Of a stretch of 64,000 nt of DNA, positions 32,046 to 41,347 are shown piece after piece; the stretch's first letter is position 1, and each line of letters starts with the position of its first letter. The translations under genes and the position numbers were made by a program. This stretch comes from Yokenella regensburgei ATCC 49455 (GTDB lineage: Bacteria; Pseudomonadota; Gammaproteobacteria; Enterobacterales; Enterobacteriaceae): assembly GCF_000735455.1 (NCBI RefSeq), contig NZ_JMPS01000021.1, positions 31,347 to 95,346 of the forward strand, in the 5' to 3' direction. Below the pieces are notes generated by a model, which was given only the letters and a program-made list of their open reading frames with translations, had not been told where the DNA came from and ran no database searches.

Positions 32046-32882
32046 ATGAAAAAAAATCGCGCTTTTTTGAAATGGGCAGGGGGGAAATACCCCCTGCTCG
32101 ATGATATACGTAAGCATTTGCCGAAAGGGGAATGCCTGATTGAGCCCTTCGTGGGCGCCGGGTCGGTGTTCCTGAACACCGACTTTTCTCGTTATATCCT
32201 CGCGGATATCAACAGCGATTTGATAAGCCTCTACAACATCGTCAAAACACAGACGGATGAATACGTGGTAGCTGCGCGTGAGATGTTTACGCCCGCGACC
32301 AACACATCAGAGGCGTACTATCAGTTCCGTGAAGAGTTCAACAAGTGCCAGGACCCGCTGCGTCGTGCGGTTCTGTTTTTGTATATGAACCGACATGGTT
32401 ACAATGGTCTTTGTCGCTACAACCTGAAAGGCGAATTTAACGTGCCGTTTGGCCGTTACAAAAAGCCTTACTTCCCGGAAGCGGAGTTGTACCATTTTGC
32501 GCAAAAAGCGCAGAATGCCTTTTTCTACTGCGAGTCTTACGCCGATAGCCTGGCGCGTGCTGATAACTCGACCGTTGTGTATTGCGATCCGCCGTATGCG
32601 CCGCTTTCAGCGACCGCGAATTTTACGGCTTATCACACCAACAGTTTTAGCCTGGAACAGCAGGCACATCTGGCACAGCTGGCGGAAGGACTGGTAGATA
32701 AACACATCCCGGTGCTGATTTCTAACCATGATACGGCGCTTACGCGCGAGTGGTATCAGTTAGCCAAACTGCACGTCGTTAAAGTTCGGCGCAGTATCAG
32801 CAGCAACGGCGGCACACGTAAAAAGGTGGACGAACTGCTGGCTCTGTACCGCCCAGGAGTCGTTTCCCCCGCGAAAAAATAA
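32046..32882 (+). CDS. dam: DNA adenine methyltransferase (GATC)
   Basis: Dam methylates adenine in GATC for mismatch repair, replication timing and gene regulation. The 278-residue protein equals the E. coli length and has motif I (FLKWAGGKYPLL, FVGAGSVF) and the catalytic DPPY at about residues 181-184 (YCDPPYAP). It lies 81 bases after damX. Solitary, with no cognate restriction enzyme nearby. Confidence 0.98.
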   Translation: MKKNRAFLKWAGGKYPLLDDIRKHLPKGECLIEPFVGAGSVFLNTDFSRYILADINSDLISLYNIVKTQTDEYVVAAREMFTPATNTSEAYYQFREEFNKCQDPLRRAVLFLYMNRHGYNGLCRYNLKGEFNVPFGRYKKPYFPEAELYHFAQKAQNAFFYCESYADSLARADNSTVVYCDPPYAPLSATANFTAYHTNSFSLEQQAHLAQLAEGLVDKHIPVLISNHDTALTREWYQLAKLHVVKVRRSISSNGGTRKKVDELLALYRPGVVSPAKK

Positions 32883-32920
32883 ATGTGAGCCTGGCTTGCC
32901 AGGCATCTTAGGAGAAGCGG

Positions 32921-33598
32921 ATGAAACAGTATTTGATTGCCCCCTCAATTCTGTCGGCTGATTTTGCCCGCCTGGGTGAAGATACGGCGAAGGTGCTGGC
33001 TGCCGGCACGGACGTCGTACATTTCGACGTAATGGATAACCACTACGTACCGAACCTGACTATCGGCCCGATGGTCCTGAAATCTCTGCGTAAGTACGGC
33101 ATTACCGCCCCGATTGATGTGCACCTGATGGTGAAACCGGTTGATCGCATTATTCCCGATTTCGCGGCGGCGGGTGCCAGCATCATCACTTTCCATCCGG
33201 AAGCGTCAGAACACGTCGATCGCTCCCTGCAACTCATCAAAGAGCATGGTTGTAAAGCGGGCCTGGTGTTTAACCCGGCGACCCCGCTGACGTATCTCGA
33301 TCACGTGATGGATAAGCTGGATGTGATTTTGCTGATGTCGGTAAACCCGGGCTTTGGCGGTCAGTCCTTTATTCCGCACACGCTGGAGAAACTGCGTGAA
33401 GTGCGCCGTCGTATTGATGAATCCGGTTATGACATTCGTCTGGAAGTTGACGGTGGGGTGAAGGTGAGCAACATCGCCGAAATCGCGGCTGCCGGGGCGG
33501 ATATGTTTGTCGCGGGCTCCGCTATTTTCGAGCAGCCGGATTACAAAAAAGTGGTCGATGAGATGCGCCGTGAACTGGCAAAGGTAACTCATGGCTAA
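32921..33598 (+). CDS. rpe: ribulose-phosphate 3-epimerase
   Basis: Interconverts ribulose 5-phosphate and xylulose 5-phosphate in the pentose phosphate pathway. A 225-residue TIM barrel beginning [19 protein letters not shown], with the metal-binding [12 protein letters not shown] and HLMV segments and the catalytic LEVDGGV. It follows dam by 38 bases that include the hairpin GCCTGGC/GCCAGGC (32889-32904), and overlaps gph by 8 bases. Confidence 0.98.
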   Translation: MKQYLIAPSILSADFARLGEDTAKVLAAGTDVVHFDVMDNHYVPNLTIGPMVLKSLRKYGITAPIDVHLMVKPVDRIIPDFAAAGASIITFHPEASEHVDRSLQLIKEHGCKAGLVFNPATPLTYLDHVMDKLDVILLMSVNPGFGGQSFIPHTLEKLREVRRRIDESGYDIRLEVDGGVKVSNIAEIAAAGADMFVAGSAIFEQPDYKKVVDEMRRELAKVTHG

Positions 33599-34352
33599 GT
33601 TAGAGAATATAAAAGCGGTAGCTTTCGATCTGGACGGCACGCTGGTTGACAGCGCGCCGGGGCTGACAGCGGCCGTTGATAACGCATTATACGCGCTGGA
33701 ACTGCCGGTTGCAGGTGAAGAACGCGTTGTCACCTGGATTGGCAACGGTGCCGATGTGCTGATGCAGCGTGCGCTGACCTGGGCTCGTCAGGAGCGCACT
33801 GCGCTGCGCGCGCAGCAGGGTAAACCCTCTGTTGACCACGACGACATCCCGCAGAACGAACAGGTTGCCATTTTACGTAAACTGTTTGATCGCTATTACG
33901 CCGACTTTGCCGAGGAGGGGAGCTACCTGTTCCCGTCTGTTGCCGAAACGCTGGGCGTACTGCATGCCAAAGGGCTGCCGTTGGCGCTGGTCACCAACAA
34001 GCCGACGCCGTTTGTGGCGCCGATCCTCGAAGCGCTGGGCATTGCGCATTTGTTCGACGTTATCATCGGTGGCGATGATGTGCAGAACAAAAAGCCGCAC
34101 CCGGAGCCACTGCTGCTGGTGGCCGAACGCTTAAGCGTTGCACCTTCATCGTTGCTGTTTGTCGGTGATTCCCGCAACGATATCCAGGCCGCGAAAGCCG
34201 CGGGCTGCTGCTCCGTAGGTTTGACCTACGGCTATAACTATGGCGAATCGATCGAACTCAGCGAGCCTGATTATATTTTCGATCGCTTCGATGAACTACT
34301 GCCCGCGCTTGGGCTTCCGTACAGTGAACATCAGGAATTGAATAATGACTAA
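33591..34352 (+). CDS. gph: phosphoglycolate phosphatase
   Basis: A 253-residue HAD phosphatase that removes 2-phosphoglycolate formed during DNA 3'-end repair. Motif [11 protein letters not shown] has Asp13 and Asp15, motif II is VTNKPTP and motif IV is [10 protein letters not shown]. It overlaps rpe by 8 bases and trpS by 8 bases, consistent with one transcript. Confidence 0.97.
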   Translation: MAKLENIKAVAFDLDGTLVDSAPGLTAAVDNALYALELPVAGEERVVTWIGNGADVLMQRALTWARQERTALRAQQGKPSVDHDDIPQNEQVAILRKLFDRYYADFAEEGSYLFPSVAETLGVLHAKGLPLALVTNKPTPFVAPILEALGIAHLFDVIIGGDDVQNKKPHPEPLLLVAERLSVAPSSLLFVGDSRNDIQAAKAAGCCSVGLTYGYNYGESIELSEPDYIFDRFDELLPALGLPYSEHQELNND

Positions 34353-35349
34353 GCCCGTTGTTTTTAGTGGCGCACAGCCGTCAGGTGAATTGACCATTGG
34401 CAACTATATGGGTGCGCTGCGTCAGTGGGTGAACATGCAGGATGACTATCACTGTATTTACTGCATCGTTGACCAGCATGCGATCACCGTTCGCCAGGAC
34501 GCTCAGCAGCTGCGCAAAGCCACGCTGGATACGCTGGCGCTGTATCTGGCCTGTGGCATCGATCCGGAAAAGAGCACCATTTTCGTGCAGTCTCACGTGC
34601 CAGAGCACGCGCAGCTGGGTTGGGCACTGAACTGTTACACCTATTTCGGCGAACTGAGCCGTATGACCCAGTTCAAGGACAAATCTGCCCGCTATGCGGA
34701 AAACATCAACGCTGGCCTGTTTGACTACCCGGTGCTGATGGCGGCGGATATCCTGCTGTATCAGACCAATCAGGTACCGGTGGGTGAAGATCAGAAACAG
34801 CATCTGGAGCTGAGCCGCGACATCGCTCAGCGCTTCAACTCGCTGTATGGCGATATCTTCAAAGTGCCGGAGCCGTTTATTCCGAAATCCGGCGCTCGCG
34901 TGATGTCGCTGCTGGAGCCGACCAAAAAGATGTCCAAGTCGGACGATAACCGCAACAACGTGATTGGCCTGCTGGAAGATCCAAAATCGGTCGTGAAGAA
35001 GATCAAACGTGCAATGACCGACGGCGACGAGCCGCCGGTGGTACGTTATGACGTGCAGAACAAAGCCGGGGTAGCCAACCTGCTGGATATTCTTTCCGGT
35101 GTTACCGGCAAAACTATTCCGGAGCTTGAGCAGCACTTCGAAGGCAAAATGTACGGTCATCTGAAGACCGAAGTTGCCGAAGCGGTTTCCGGCATGCTGA
35201 CCGAGCTGCAGGAGCGTTATCACCGCTATCGCAATGACGAAGCCTTCCTGCAGAAAGTGATGAAGGAAGGAGCGGAGAAAGCGCGTGCGCGTGCATCGGT
35301 GACGCTGAAGGCGGTATATGAAGCCATTGGCTTTGTCGCCCATCCGTAA
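34345..35349 (+). CDS. trpS: tryptophanyl-tRNA synthetase
   Basis: Class I aminoacyl-tRNA synthetase of 334 residues, E. coli length. The HIGH-like motif is in [12 protein letters not shown] (about residues 10-21) and KMSKS is at about 195-199 (KKMSKSDD). Last gene of the aroK-trpS series, followed by a strong terminator. In E. coli K-12 the frl and yhfS-Z genes lie between trpS and cysG; here cysG follows directly. Confidence 0.98.
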   Translation: MTKPVVFSGAQPSGELTIGNYMGALRQWVNMQDDYHCIYCIVDQHAITVRQDAQQLRKATLDTLALYLACGIDPEKSTIFVQSHVPEHAQLGWALNCYTYFGELSRMTQFKDKSARYAENINAGLFDYPVLMAADILLYQTNQVPVGEDQKQHLELSRDIAQRFNSLYGDIFKVPEPFIPKSGARVMSLLEPTKKMSKSDDNRNNVIGLLEDPKSVVKKIKRAMTDGDEPPVVRYDVQNKAGVANLLDILSGVTGKTIPELEQHFEGKMYGHLKTEVAEAVSGMLTELQERYHRYRNDEAFLQKVMKEGAEKARARASVTLKAVYEAIGFVAHP

Positions 35350-35354
35350 GTGAT

Positions 35355-35382
35355 AAAAAAACCGGGGAAACCCGGTTTTTTT
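35355..35382. terminator. bidirectional terminator between trpS and cysG
   Basis: AAAAAACCGGG/CCCGGTTTTTT with a GAAA tetraloop, between convergent genes. Confidence 0.95.
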
Positions 35383-35399
35383 ACAGCTAGATTCGTTGG

Positions 35400-36773
35400 T
35401 TAGTGGTTCGAGAACCAGTTGAGCTTGTCGCGTAGCGCCACCACCCGGCCGACGATGATAAGCGCCGGGCTTTCCATTTGTGTTGCAAGCGCAGCAAGCT
35501 CTGTTAATACACCATCGACCACGCGTTGCTTAATGGCGGTACCATTTTCGACTATCGCTACCGGCATATCCGACGGCATGCCGTGCTCCAGCAGCTTTTG
35601 TTGAATAGCGGCGGCCTGGTTCAGTCCCATGTAAAACACCAGTGTTTGCTTTTCTGCGGCAAGGTTTTGCCAGTCGAGCTCACCGCCGGTTTTCAGGTGA
35701 CCGGTAACCAGACGAACGCTCTGGGCGTAGTCCCGGTGAGTCAATGGGATCCCGGCATACGCCGAGCAGCCAGAAGCAGCGGTAATTCCTGGCACGACGG
35801 AAAACGGAATTCCCGCCTGACACAGGGTTTCCAGCTCTTCACCGCCACGTCCAAAGATAAAGGGATCGCCCCCTTTTAAGCGCACCACGCGCTTGCCCTT
35901 CTGCGCTTCACGCAGCAGGATCTGGTTAATCTCTTCCTGGGGAACGCAGTGGTAGCCTGCGCGTTTACCGACGAACACCCGGTCAGCATCGCGTCGCACC
36001 AGGTTCATGATATCGTCAGAAACCAGACGGTCATACACCACAATGTCTGCTTGCTGGATTTGCTGGAGCCCTTTTAAGGTCAACAATCCGGCGTCACCCG
36101 GGCCGGCACCGACCAGCACCACTTCTCCACGGTTGTCGAGGTCTTCCTCCAGCAACTGCTCGGTGGTTTCGTGGATCGCTTTCTCGTCCTGATTCGCGAG
36201 CGACTGCGCCAGGCGGTCGTTGACAAAGAGCTTCTCCCAGAAGCGGCGGCGTTCACTTATTGTGGCAAATCGTTGCTTCACCCGTGAGCGCAACTGCCCG
36301 GCAAAGTGGGCGAGCTGACCTAAATGCTGAGGCAAACTGGCTTCCAGTTTCTCACGTAGCAAACGGGCCAGCACCGGAGAGGTGCCTCCGGAGGAGACGG
36401 CAACCATCAGCGGAGAGCGGTCGATGATCGACGGCATGATGAAGCTCGCCTGTTTTGGCGCATCCACCACGTTACAAAAAATACGCCGTGCTTCCGCAGC
36501 CTGGCTGACCTGTCCGTTCACTTCTTCATTGTCGGTGGCGGCAATCACCAGCCAGCAAGGGTCAAGTAGCGATTCATCAAAGTGACCTTTAACCAGAGTG
36601 AGCAAGCCAGCGTCTGCCCAGACAGAGAACTGAGGTACAACGTCGAGCGCGTTAACGGTGAGGCGCGCGCCGGCATCCAGCAGCAAGCGTGCTTTACGCT
36701 CGGCAACATCTCCGCCGCCGACCAGCAAACAGTCACGATCGCGCAGTTGGCAAAAGATAGGTAAGTGATCCAC
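35400..36773 (-). CDS. cysG: siroheme synthase (multifunctional)
   Basis: CysG makes siroheme from uroporphyrinogen III by methylation, oxidation and iron insertion; siroheme is the cofactor of sulphite reductase and of NirB. The 457-residue protein has an N-terminal NAD-dependent dehydrogenase/ferrochelatase module ([18 protein letters not shown]; the [16 protein letters not shown] dimer segment) and a C-terminal SUMT methyltransferase module from about residue 215 ([34 protein letters not shown]). It lies downstream of nirD on the same strand with 147 bases between, where E. coli has nirC. Confidence 0.97.
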   Translation of the reverse strand: MDHLPIFCQLRDRDCLLVGGGDVAERKARLLLDAGARLTVNALDVVPQFSVWADAGLLTLVKGHFDESLLDPCWLVIAATDNEEVNGQVSQAAEARRIFCNVVDAPKQASFIMPSIIDRSPLMVAVSSGGTSPVLARLLREKLEASLPQHLGQLAHFAGQLRSRVKQRFATISERRRFWEKLFVNDRLAQSLANQDEKAIHETTEQLLEEDLDNRGEVVLVGAGPGDAGLLTLKGLQQIQQADIVVYDRLVSDDIMNLVRRDADRVFVGKRAGYHCVPQEEINQILLREAQKGKRVVRLKGGDPFIFGRGGEELETLCQAGIPFSVVPGITAASGCSAYAGIPLTHRDYAQSVRLVTGHLKTGGELDWQNLAAEKQTLVFYMGLNQAAAIQQKLLEHGMPSDMPVAIVENGTAIKQRVVDGVLTELAALATQMESPALIIVGRVVALRDKLNWFSNH

Positions 36774-36827
36774 GGGGTAACCTCACGGCGTTAACAGGCG
36801 CAACTGGGGGATAAATAGTGCGGGTAA

Positions 36828-36877
36828 GGATAACAGCAGTCATCGTATGGAATATACGATTTTTCCCGCTGTTATCC
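36828..36877. repeat. nested inverted repeat between nirD and cysG
   Basis: An outer 10 bp pair GGATAACAGC (36828-36837) / GCTGTTATCC (36868-36877) encloses an inner 7 bp pair ATCGTAT (36842-36848) / ATACGAT (36854-36860) with a GGAAT loop. Both pairs are perfect. It occupies the place where E. coli carries nirC. The minus-strand transcript would fold into a long interrupted hairpin; there is no T-run, so a processing or stability element is more likely than a terminator. Confidence 0.85.
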
Positions 36878-36920
36878 CTTTCAGGTCATAAGTTTTTGGT
36901 ATTACTTATTCCCAAAACGA

Positions 36921-37247
36921 TCAGGCTTTCAACTGCACCTGGCCGTCTTTTACGCGCGCATCGAAATGTGCAATGGAGTGGCTTTCGTCTTCCATGCACA
37001 GGCCATCGCGCAGGCGGAAGCGCTGCTTTTTCAGTGGGCTTGCCACCCACAGATCGCCGTTGTGTTCGGCAATCAGACCGCGCGACAGAACGCTCGCGTC
37101 AAAGAACGGGTCGATGTTACTAATGGCGAAGACCTGCTCATCGTGGTGCGGGCGGAAAATAGCCACCTGCTGTTGACCCAGCAGGGCGCAAACGCCCGTT
37201 TGCGGCAGAATATCGTCGATGCTGCAGATGTTTACCCACTGGCTCAT
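36921..37247 (-). CDS. nirD: nitrite reductase (NADH) small subunit
   Basis: NirD is a 108-residue Rieske-like subunit of the cytoplasmic NADH-dependent nitrite reductase, which reduces nitrite to ammonium. The fold is that of Rieske proteins but, as in E. coli NirD, the cluster-ligand CxH motifs are missing. Its start overlaps the nirB stop by four bases. The order nirB-nirD-cysG continues without nirC. Confidence 0.96.
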   Translation of the reverse strand: MSQWVNICSIDDILPQTGVCALLGQQQVAIFRPHHDEQVFAISNIDPFFDASVLSRGLIAEHNGDLWVASPLKKQRFRLRDGLCMEDESHSIAHFDARVKDGQVQLKA

Positions 37248-39787
37248 ACGTTTTCCTCCACCAGAGTTACAGGAATGCGTTCGTACGGTGTTGCCGGGCG
37301 ATGCTGCTCACGTTCAGGCACAACCTGTACGTTGGGATCGCGTTGAGCGCTGTTGATGAAGTGTTTGAAGCGAACCTGGGCGGCCGGGTTGTTTACCGTC
37401 TCGGTCCATTCGCAGGCAAACGCGGCACGCAGACGTTCCAGCTCTGCTTCCAGTTGTTCATTCAGACCCAGTTTGTCGTCGATAATGACGGCGCGCAGGT
37501 AGTCAATACCGCCTTCCATCGCGTCCAGCCATGGCGCGGTACGCGTCAGTTTGTCGGCGGTGCGGATATAGAACATCATGAAGCGGTCGAGGTACTTAAT
37601 CAGCGTTTCGCTGTCGAGATCGGCGGCGAGCAGATCGGCGTGACGTGGCTTCATCCCGCCGTTACCACAGACATACAGGTTCCAGCCCTTCTCGGTGGCG
37701 ATGATACCGACGTCTTTCCCCTGGGCTTCCGCACATTCGCGGGTACAGCCCGACACGCCGAACTTCATTTTGTGCGGAGTACGAATACCTTTGTAGCGGT
37801 TTTCCAGCTCAACGCCAAAGCCGACGCTATCACCCACGCCGTAACGGCACCAGGTGCTGCCGACACAGGTTTTCGCCATACGCAGCGCTTTGGCATAGGC
37901 GTGGCCAGTTTCGAACCCGGCTTCAATCAGCTGACGCCAGATCTCCGGCAAGTCATCTTTCTGTGCGCCAAAGAGGCCGATACGCTGGGAGCCAGTGATT
38001 TTGGTATACAGATTGAATTCAGCCGCAATACGACCTACAGCTATCAGGCCTTCCGGCGTAATTTCGCCGCCCGCAGAGCGAGGGATGACCGAGTAGGTAC
38101 CGTCTTTCTGAATGTTAGCCAGGAAGTTGTCGTTGGTATCCTGCAGCGGCGTCAGCTGCGGCTTCAGGATGTAGTCATTCCAGCAGGAAGCCAGCAGAGA
38201 GCCGACCGTCGGCTTACAAACTTCACAACCGTAGCCCTTGCCGTGTTTTTCCAGCAGCTCGTCGAAGGTTTTGATGCCTTCCACGCGGATGAGGTGATAC
38301 AGCTCCTGACGAGAGTAGGCAAAGTGTTCACACAGATTGTGGTTCACTTCGATACCCTGTTTCGCAAGCTCCGCGTTCAGCACCTGGGTGACCAGCGGGA
38401 TACAGCCGCCGCAGCCGGTACCGGCTTTGGTTTCGGCCTTCAGCGCTGCCACAGTGTGGCAACCCTTGTTGATAGCTGAGATCAGGTCGCCTTTGGTGAC
38501 GTCGAAGCAGGAGCAAATTTGCGCACTGTCGGGCAGTTTGTCTACGCCGATCGCCGGTTTGCCGCCTGCGGCATGCGCCGGGAGAATAAGCGCATCCGGG
38601 TTTTCCGGTAGCTCAATGGCGTTCAGCACCAGCTGCAGCAGGTTGCCGTAGTCGCTGGTGTCGCCGACCAGTACCGCACCGAGCAGCGTTTTGTTGTCCG
38701 GGCTAACGATAAGGCGTTTGTAGACCTCTTTGTTTTCATCGAGGTAGACGTAGCTGCGGGCGTTAGGGGTGCGACCATGCGCATCGCCGATGCCGCCAAC
38801 GTCAACGCCCAGCAGCTTCAGCTTGGCGCTGAGGTCAGCGCCTTCAAAGGCGTTTTCGCTGCCAAGAATGTGGTCAACTGCCACCTGTGCCATTTTGTAG
38901 CCAGGGGCGACCAGGCCGTAAACGCGGTTATTCCAGCTCGCACATTCACCGATAGCATAGATATCTGGGTCAGACGTCTGGCAACTGTCGTTAATCATAA
39001 TACCGCCGCGCTGGGCAACGGCCAGGCCACACTGGGTGGCGAGTTTGTCACGCGGGCGGATACCGGTGGAGAAGACGATGAAATCGACTTCCAGCGCGCT
39101 GCCATCGGCGAAATGCATGGTTTTACGCGCTTCGGTGCCTTCCTGGACAATCTCTTTGGTGTTTTTGCTGGTGTGCACACGCACGCCCATGCTTTCAATT
39201 TTGCGCTTCAGCTGCTCGCCGCCCATCTGGTCGAGCTGTTCGGCCATCAGCATAGGGGCAAACTCAATCACATGAGTTTCAACGCCCAGGTTTTTCAGTG
39301 CACCGGCGGCTTCAAGGCCCAGCAGGCCACCGCCAACCACGGCTCCACGCTTGCTACGACGGGCGCAGGCTTCAATGGCGTTGAGATCTTCGATGGTACG
39401 GTAAACGAACGTATCCTGGGTTTCAGAACCTTTGATTGGCGGGATCCACGGATAGGAGCCGGTCGCCATAATCAGTTTGTCGTAAAATACAGTACGGCCC
39501 GCGCTGGAGTGGATAACCTTCTCCTGGCGGTTGATGGTGATAGCGCGCTCGCCGACCAGCACCTTAATGCCATGCTTCTCATAAAATCCTTCGCGGACCA
39601 GCGAAAGTTCTTCCGCTGTGTGGTGGGAGAAGTAAGATGACAGGTGGACGCGGTCGTAGGCGATGCGGGGTTCTTCACAGAACACGGTAATGTCGAACTG
39701 GTCAGCAGAGGCTTTATCGAGGAGATCCTCAATAAAACGGTGGCCGACCATGCCATTACCGATGATAGCGAGTCTGACTTTGCTCAT
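37244..39787 (-). CDS. nirB: nitrite reductase (NADH) large subunit
   Basis: The 847-residue catalytic subunit has an N-terminal FAD/NAD(P)H domain (AIIGNGMVGHRFIEDLL; second nucleotide site GAVVGGGLLGLEAAG), a BFD-like [2Fe-2S] domain with CSCFD and GCGGC (about 425-460), and a C-terminal siroheme/[4Fe-4S] module with the ligand segments TCVGSTWCRYG and GVSGCTRECAEAQGKD. It detoxifies nitrite and regenerates NAD during anaerobic growth on nitrate. The promoter just upstream has textbook FNR and NarL sites. Confidence 0.98.
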   Translation of the reverse strand: MSKVRLAIIGNGMVGHRFIEDLLDKASADQFDITVFCEEPRIAYDRVHLSSYFSHHTAEELSLVREGFYEKHGIKVLVGERAITINRQEKVIHSSAGRTVFYDKLIMATGSYPWIPPIKGSETQDTFVYRTIEDLNAIEACARRSKRGAVVGGGLLGLEAAGALKNLGVETHVIEFAPMLMAEQLDQMGGEQLKRKIESMGVRVHTSKNTKEIVQEGTEARKTMHFADGSALEVDFIVFSTGIRPRDKLATQCGLAVAQRGGIMINDSCQTSDPDIYAIGECASWNNRVYGLVAPGYKMAQVAVDHILGSENAFEGADLSAKLKLLGVDVGGIGDAHGRTPNARSYVYLDENKEVYKRLIVSPDNKTLLGAVLVGDTSDYGNLLQLVLNAIELPENPDALILPAHAAGGKPAIGVDKLPDSAQICSCFDVTKGDLISAINKGCHTVAALKAETKAGTGCGGCIPLVTQVLNAELAKQGIEVNHNLCEHFAYSRQELYHLIRVEGIKTFDELLEKHGKGYGCEVCKPTVGSLLASCWNDYILKPQLTPLQDTNDNFLANIQKDGTYSVIPRSAGGEITPEGLIAVGRIAAEFNLYTKITGSQRIGLFGAQKDDLPEIWRQLIEAGFETGHAYAKALRMAKTCVGSTWCRYGVGDSVGFGVELENRYKGIRTPHKMKFGVSGCTRECAEAQGKDVGIIATEKGWNLYVCGNGGMKPRHADLLAADLDSETLIKYLDRFMMFYIRTADKLTRTAPWLDAMEGGIDYLRAVIIDDKLGLNEQLEAELERLRAAFACEWTETVNNPAAQVRFKHFINSAQRDPNVQVVPEREQHRPATPYERIPVTLVEENV

Positions 39788-39818
39788 TATTGCCTCGATT
39801 TCTTTTCTATTACCGCCT

Positions 39819-39824
39819 ACCTTA
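39819..39824 (-). promoter_or_regulatory. -10 element of nirB promoter
   Basis: On the minus strand the segment reads TAAGGT within GCTGAATCGTTAAGGTAGG, which matches the E. coli nirB -10 region. With the FNR site centred at 39852.5 this puts the transcription start near 39811, 24 bases before the nirB ATG. There is no -35 element, as expected of an FNR-dependent promoter. Confidence 0.75.
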
Positions 39825-39845
39825 ACGATTCAGCACCCGCTGTTA

Positions 39846-39859
39846 TTGATACAAATCAA
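39846..39859 (-). promoter_or_regulatory. FNR site of the nirB promoter
   Basis: TTGAT-ACAA-ATCAA is a perfect match to the FNR consensus. It is centred about 41.5 bases upstream of the predicted transcription start, the class II activator position. Confidence 0.9.
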
Positions 39860-39872
39860 ATACGCCTTTAAC

Positions 39873-39888
39873 TACCCCCTAATGGGTA
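39873..39888 (-). promoter_or_regulatory. NarL/NarP 7-2-7 site of the nirB promoter
   Basis: On the minus strand TACCCAT-TA-GGGGGTA is a pair of inverted heptamers spaced by two bases. Its centre is 28 bases upstream of the FNR site centre, the same as the -69.5 and -41.5 positions reported for E. coli nirB. Confidence 0.85.
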
Positions 39889-39920
39889 TGCATATGATTT
39901 GGCAGTAATTTTATAAGTAA

Positions 39921-39936
39921 TGGAAAACGCTGGCTT
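39921..39936 (+). promoter_or_regulatory. weak candidate PurR box upstream of codA
   Basis: TGGAAAACGCTGGCTT agrees with 10 of the 14 defined positions of the PurR consensus ACGCAAACGTTTNCNT and lies about 95 bases before codA. E. coli codBA is PurR-regulated, which is the reason to consider it. The half-sites are imperfect. Confidence 0.35.
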
Positions 39937-40027
39937 TTTTGTTGTGCTGATTTTATGTACAAAATAAGATGAAATAACGCACAGAGTGCGAGCTGCAGCG
40001 TGAGCCCGCCATCGCAGGAGATAAGCA

Positions 40028-41344
40028 ATGACGACCACACCACTTTGGTTAATTCAAAATGTCCGCCTGGCGGATCGCGAAGGGTTATGGCAAATCGCGA
40101 TTGATAAGGGGCGTTTTGGCGCAATTACTCCTATGGGAGAGGGCGGTAGTGAAAGCTACGAGGTGCTCAACGCGCGCGGCGGACTTGCTATTCCCCCGTT
40201 TATTGAGCCGCACATTCATCTGGATACCACGCAAACAGCCGGGGAACCGCACTGGAATCAGTCTGGTACGCTGTTTGAAGGCATTGAGCGCTGGGCCGAA
40301 CGTAAAGCGCTGCTGAGCCATGAGGACGTAAAGCAACGTGCCTGGAAAACCCTGAAGTGGCAGATTGCTAACGGCATTCAGTTCGTCCGTACCCATGTCG
40401 ATGTTTCTGACCCAACGCTTACCGCGCTGAAGGCGATGCTGGAAGTGAAGCAGGAAGTCGCGCCGTGGATTGAACTGCAGATTGTGGCATTCCCGCAGGA
40501 GGGCATTTTGTCCTACCCCAACGGCGAGGCGTTGCTGGAAGAGGCGCTGCGGCTGGGCGCAGACGTGGTAGGCGCCATTCCACACTTTGAATTCACTCGT
40601 GAATATGGTGTGGAGTCTTTGCATGTAGCGTTCGCGTTGGCGAAGAAATATGACAAGCCGCTCGATATCCATTGCGATGAAATCGATGATGAGCAGTCGC
40701 GTTTTGTTGAAACCGTCGCCGCGCTGGCGCTCAAAGAGGGGTTGGGTGCGCGCGTGACCGCCAGCCACACCACGGCAATGCACTCGTACAACGGGGCGTA
40801 CACCTCGCGTCTGTTCCGTCTGTTAAAGCTCTCTGGTATCAACTTTGTCGCTAACCCGTTGGTGAATATTCACCTGCAGGGACGCTTTGACGATTATCCA
40901 AAACGCCGTGGGATCACGCGGGTGAAAGAGCTTCTGGCGGCGGATATTAACGTCTGCTTTGGTCATGACGATGTGTTTGACCCGTGGTATCCGCTGGGCA
41001 CTGGCAATATGCTGCAGGTGCTGCATATGGGGCTACATGTGTGCCAGATGATGGGCTATGGGCAAATCAACGACAGCCTGAAGCTCATCACCGATAACAG
41101 CGCCCGGACGTTTGGGGTGGCTGAATACGGCATCGCGACGGGGCTTCCGGCCAACCTTATCATTCTGCCAGCAGAAAACGGTTTTGAAGCGGTGCGGGCG
41201 CAGGTGCCGGTACGCTGGTCGATTCGTCAGGGAAGAGTGATTGCGACCACGCAGCTGGCGCAAACCTGGGTGCAGACGGATAGCGGTGGAGAAGAGGTTT
41301 TCTTTACGCAAAACAGCCCCTTTGCCAGCGACAAAGGGGCGTAA
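40028..41344 (+). CDS. codA: cytosine deaminase
   Basis: Converts cytosine to uracil and ammonia in pyrimidine salvage; an amidohydrolase-superfamily TIM barrel with a divalent metal. The 438-residue protein has [11 protein letters not shown] (metal ligand HxH), [12 protein letters not shown] (His and catalytic Glu) and [10 protein letters not shown] (metal-ligand Asp region), and long blocks identical to E. coli CodA. The cytosine permease gene codB, which precedes codA in E. coli, is absent here. The ATG has a CAGGAG site. It sits between divergent nirB and convergent tsgA, a place where E. coli K-12 has no gene, and ends only three bases from the tsgA stop. Confidence 0.95.
   Translation: MTTTPLWLIQNVRLADREGLWQIAIDKGRFGAITPMGEGGSESYEVLNARGGLAIPPFIEPHIHLDTTQTAGEPHWNQSGTLFEGIERWAERKALLSHEDVKQRAWKTLKWQIANGIQFVRTHVDVSDPTLTALKAMLEVKQEVAPWIELQIVAFPQEGILSYPNGEALLEEALRLGADVVGAIPHFEFTREYGVESLHVAFALAKKYDKPLDIHCDEIDDEQSRFVETVAALALKEGLGARVTASHTTAMHSYNGAYTSRLFRLLKLSGINFVANPLVNIHLQGRFDDYPKRRGITRVKELLAADINVCFGHDDVFDPWYPLGTGNMLQVLHMGLHVCQMMGYGQINDSLKLITDNSARTFGVAEYGIATGLPANLIILPAENGFEAVRAQVPVRWSIRQGRVIATTQLAQTWVQTDSGGEEVFFTQNSPFASDKGA
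41316..41340 (-). terminator. probable tsgA terminator inside the codA 3' end
   Basis: A perfect 9 bp stem GCCCCTTTG/CAAAGGGGC with a 7-base loop. On the minus strand it starts 8 bases after the tsgA stop and is followed by TGTTTTGC, a moderate T-tract. It lies within the last codons of codA, so it is coding on the other strand. Confidence 0.65.
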
Positions 41345-41347
41345 GGC

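Noticed and set aside
37301..38479. 392-codon open frame on the plus strand inside nirB
   Set aside because: Antisense shadow of nirB, which is intact and conserved over its whole length.
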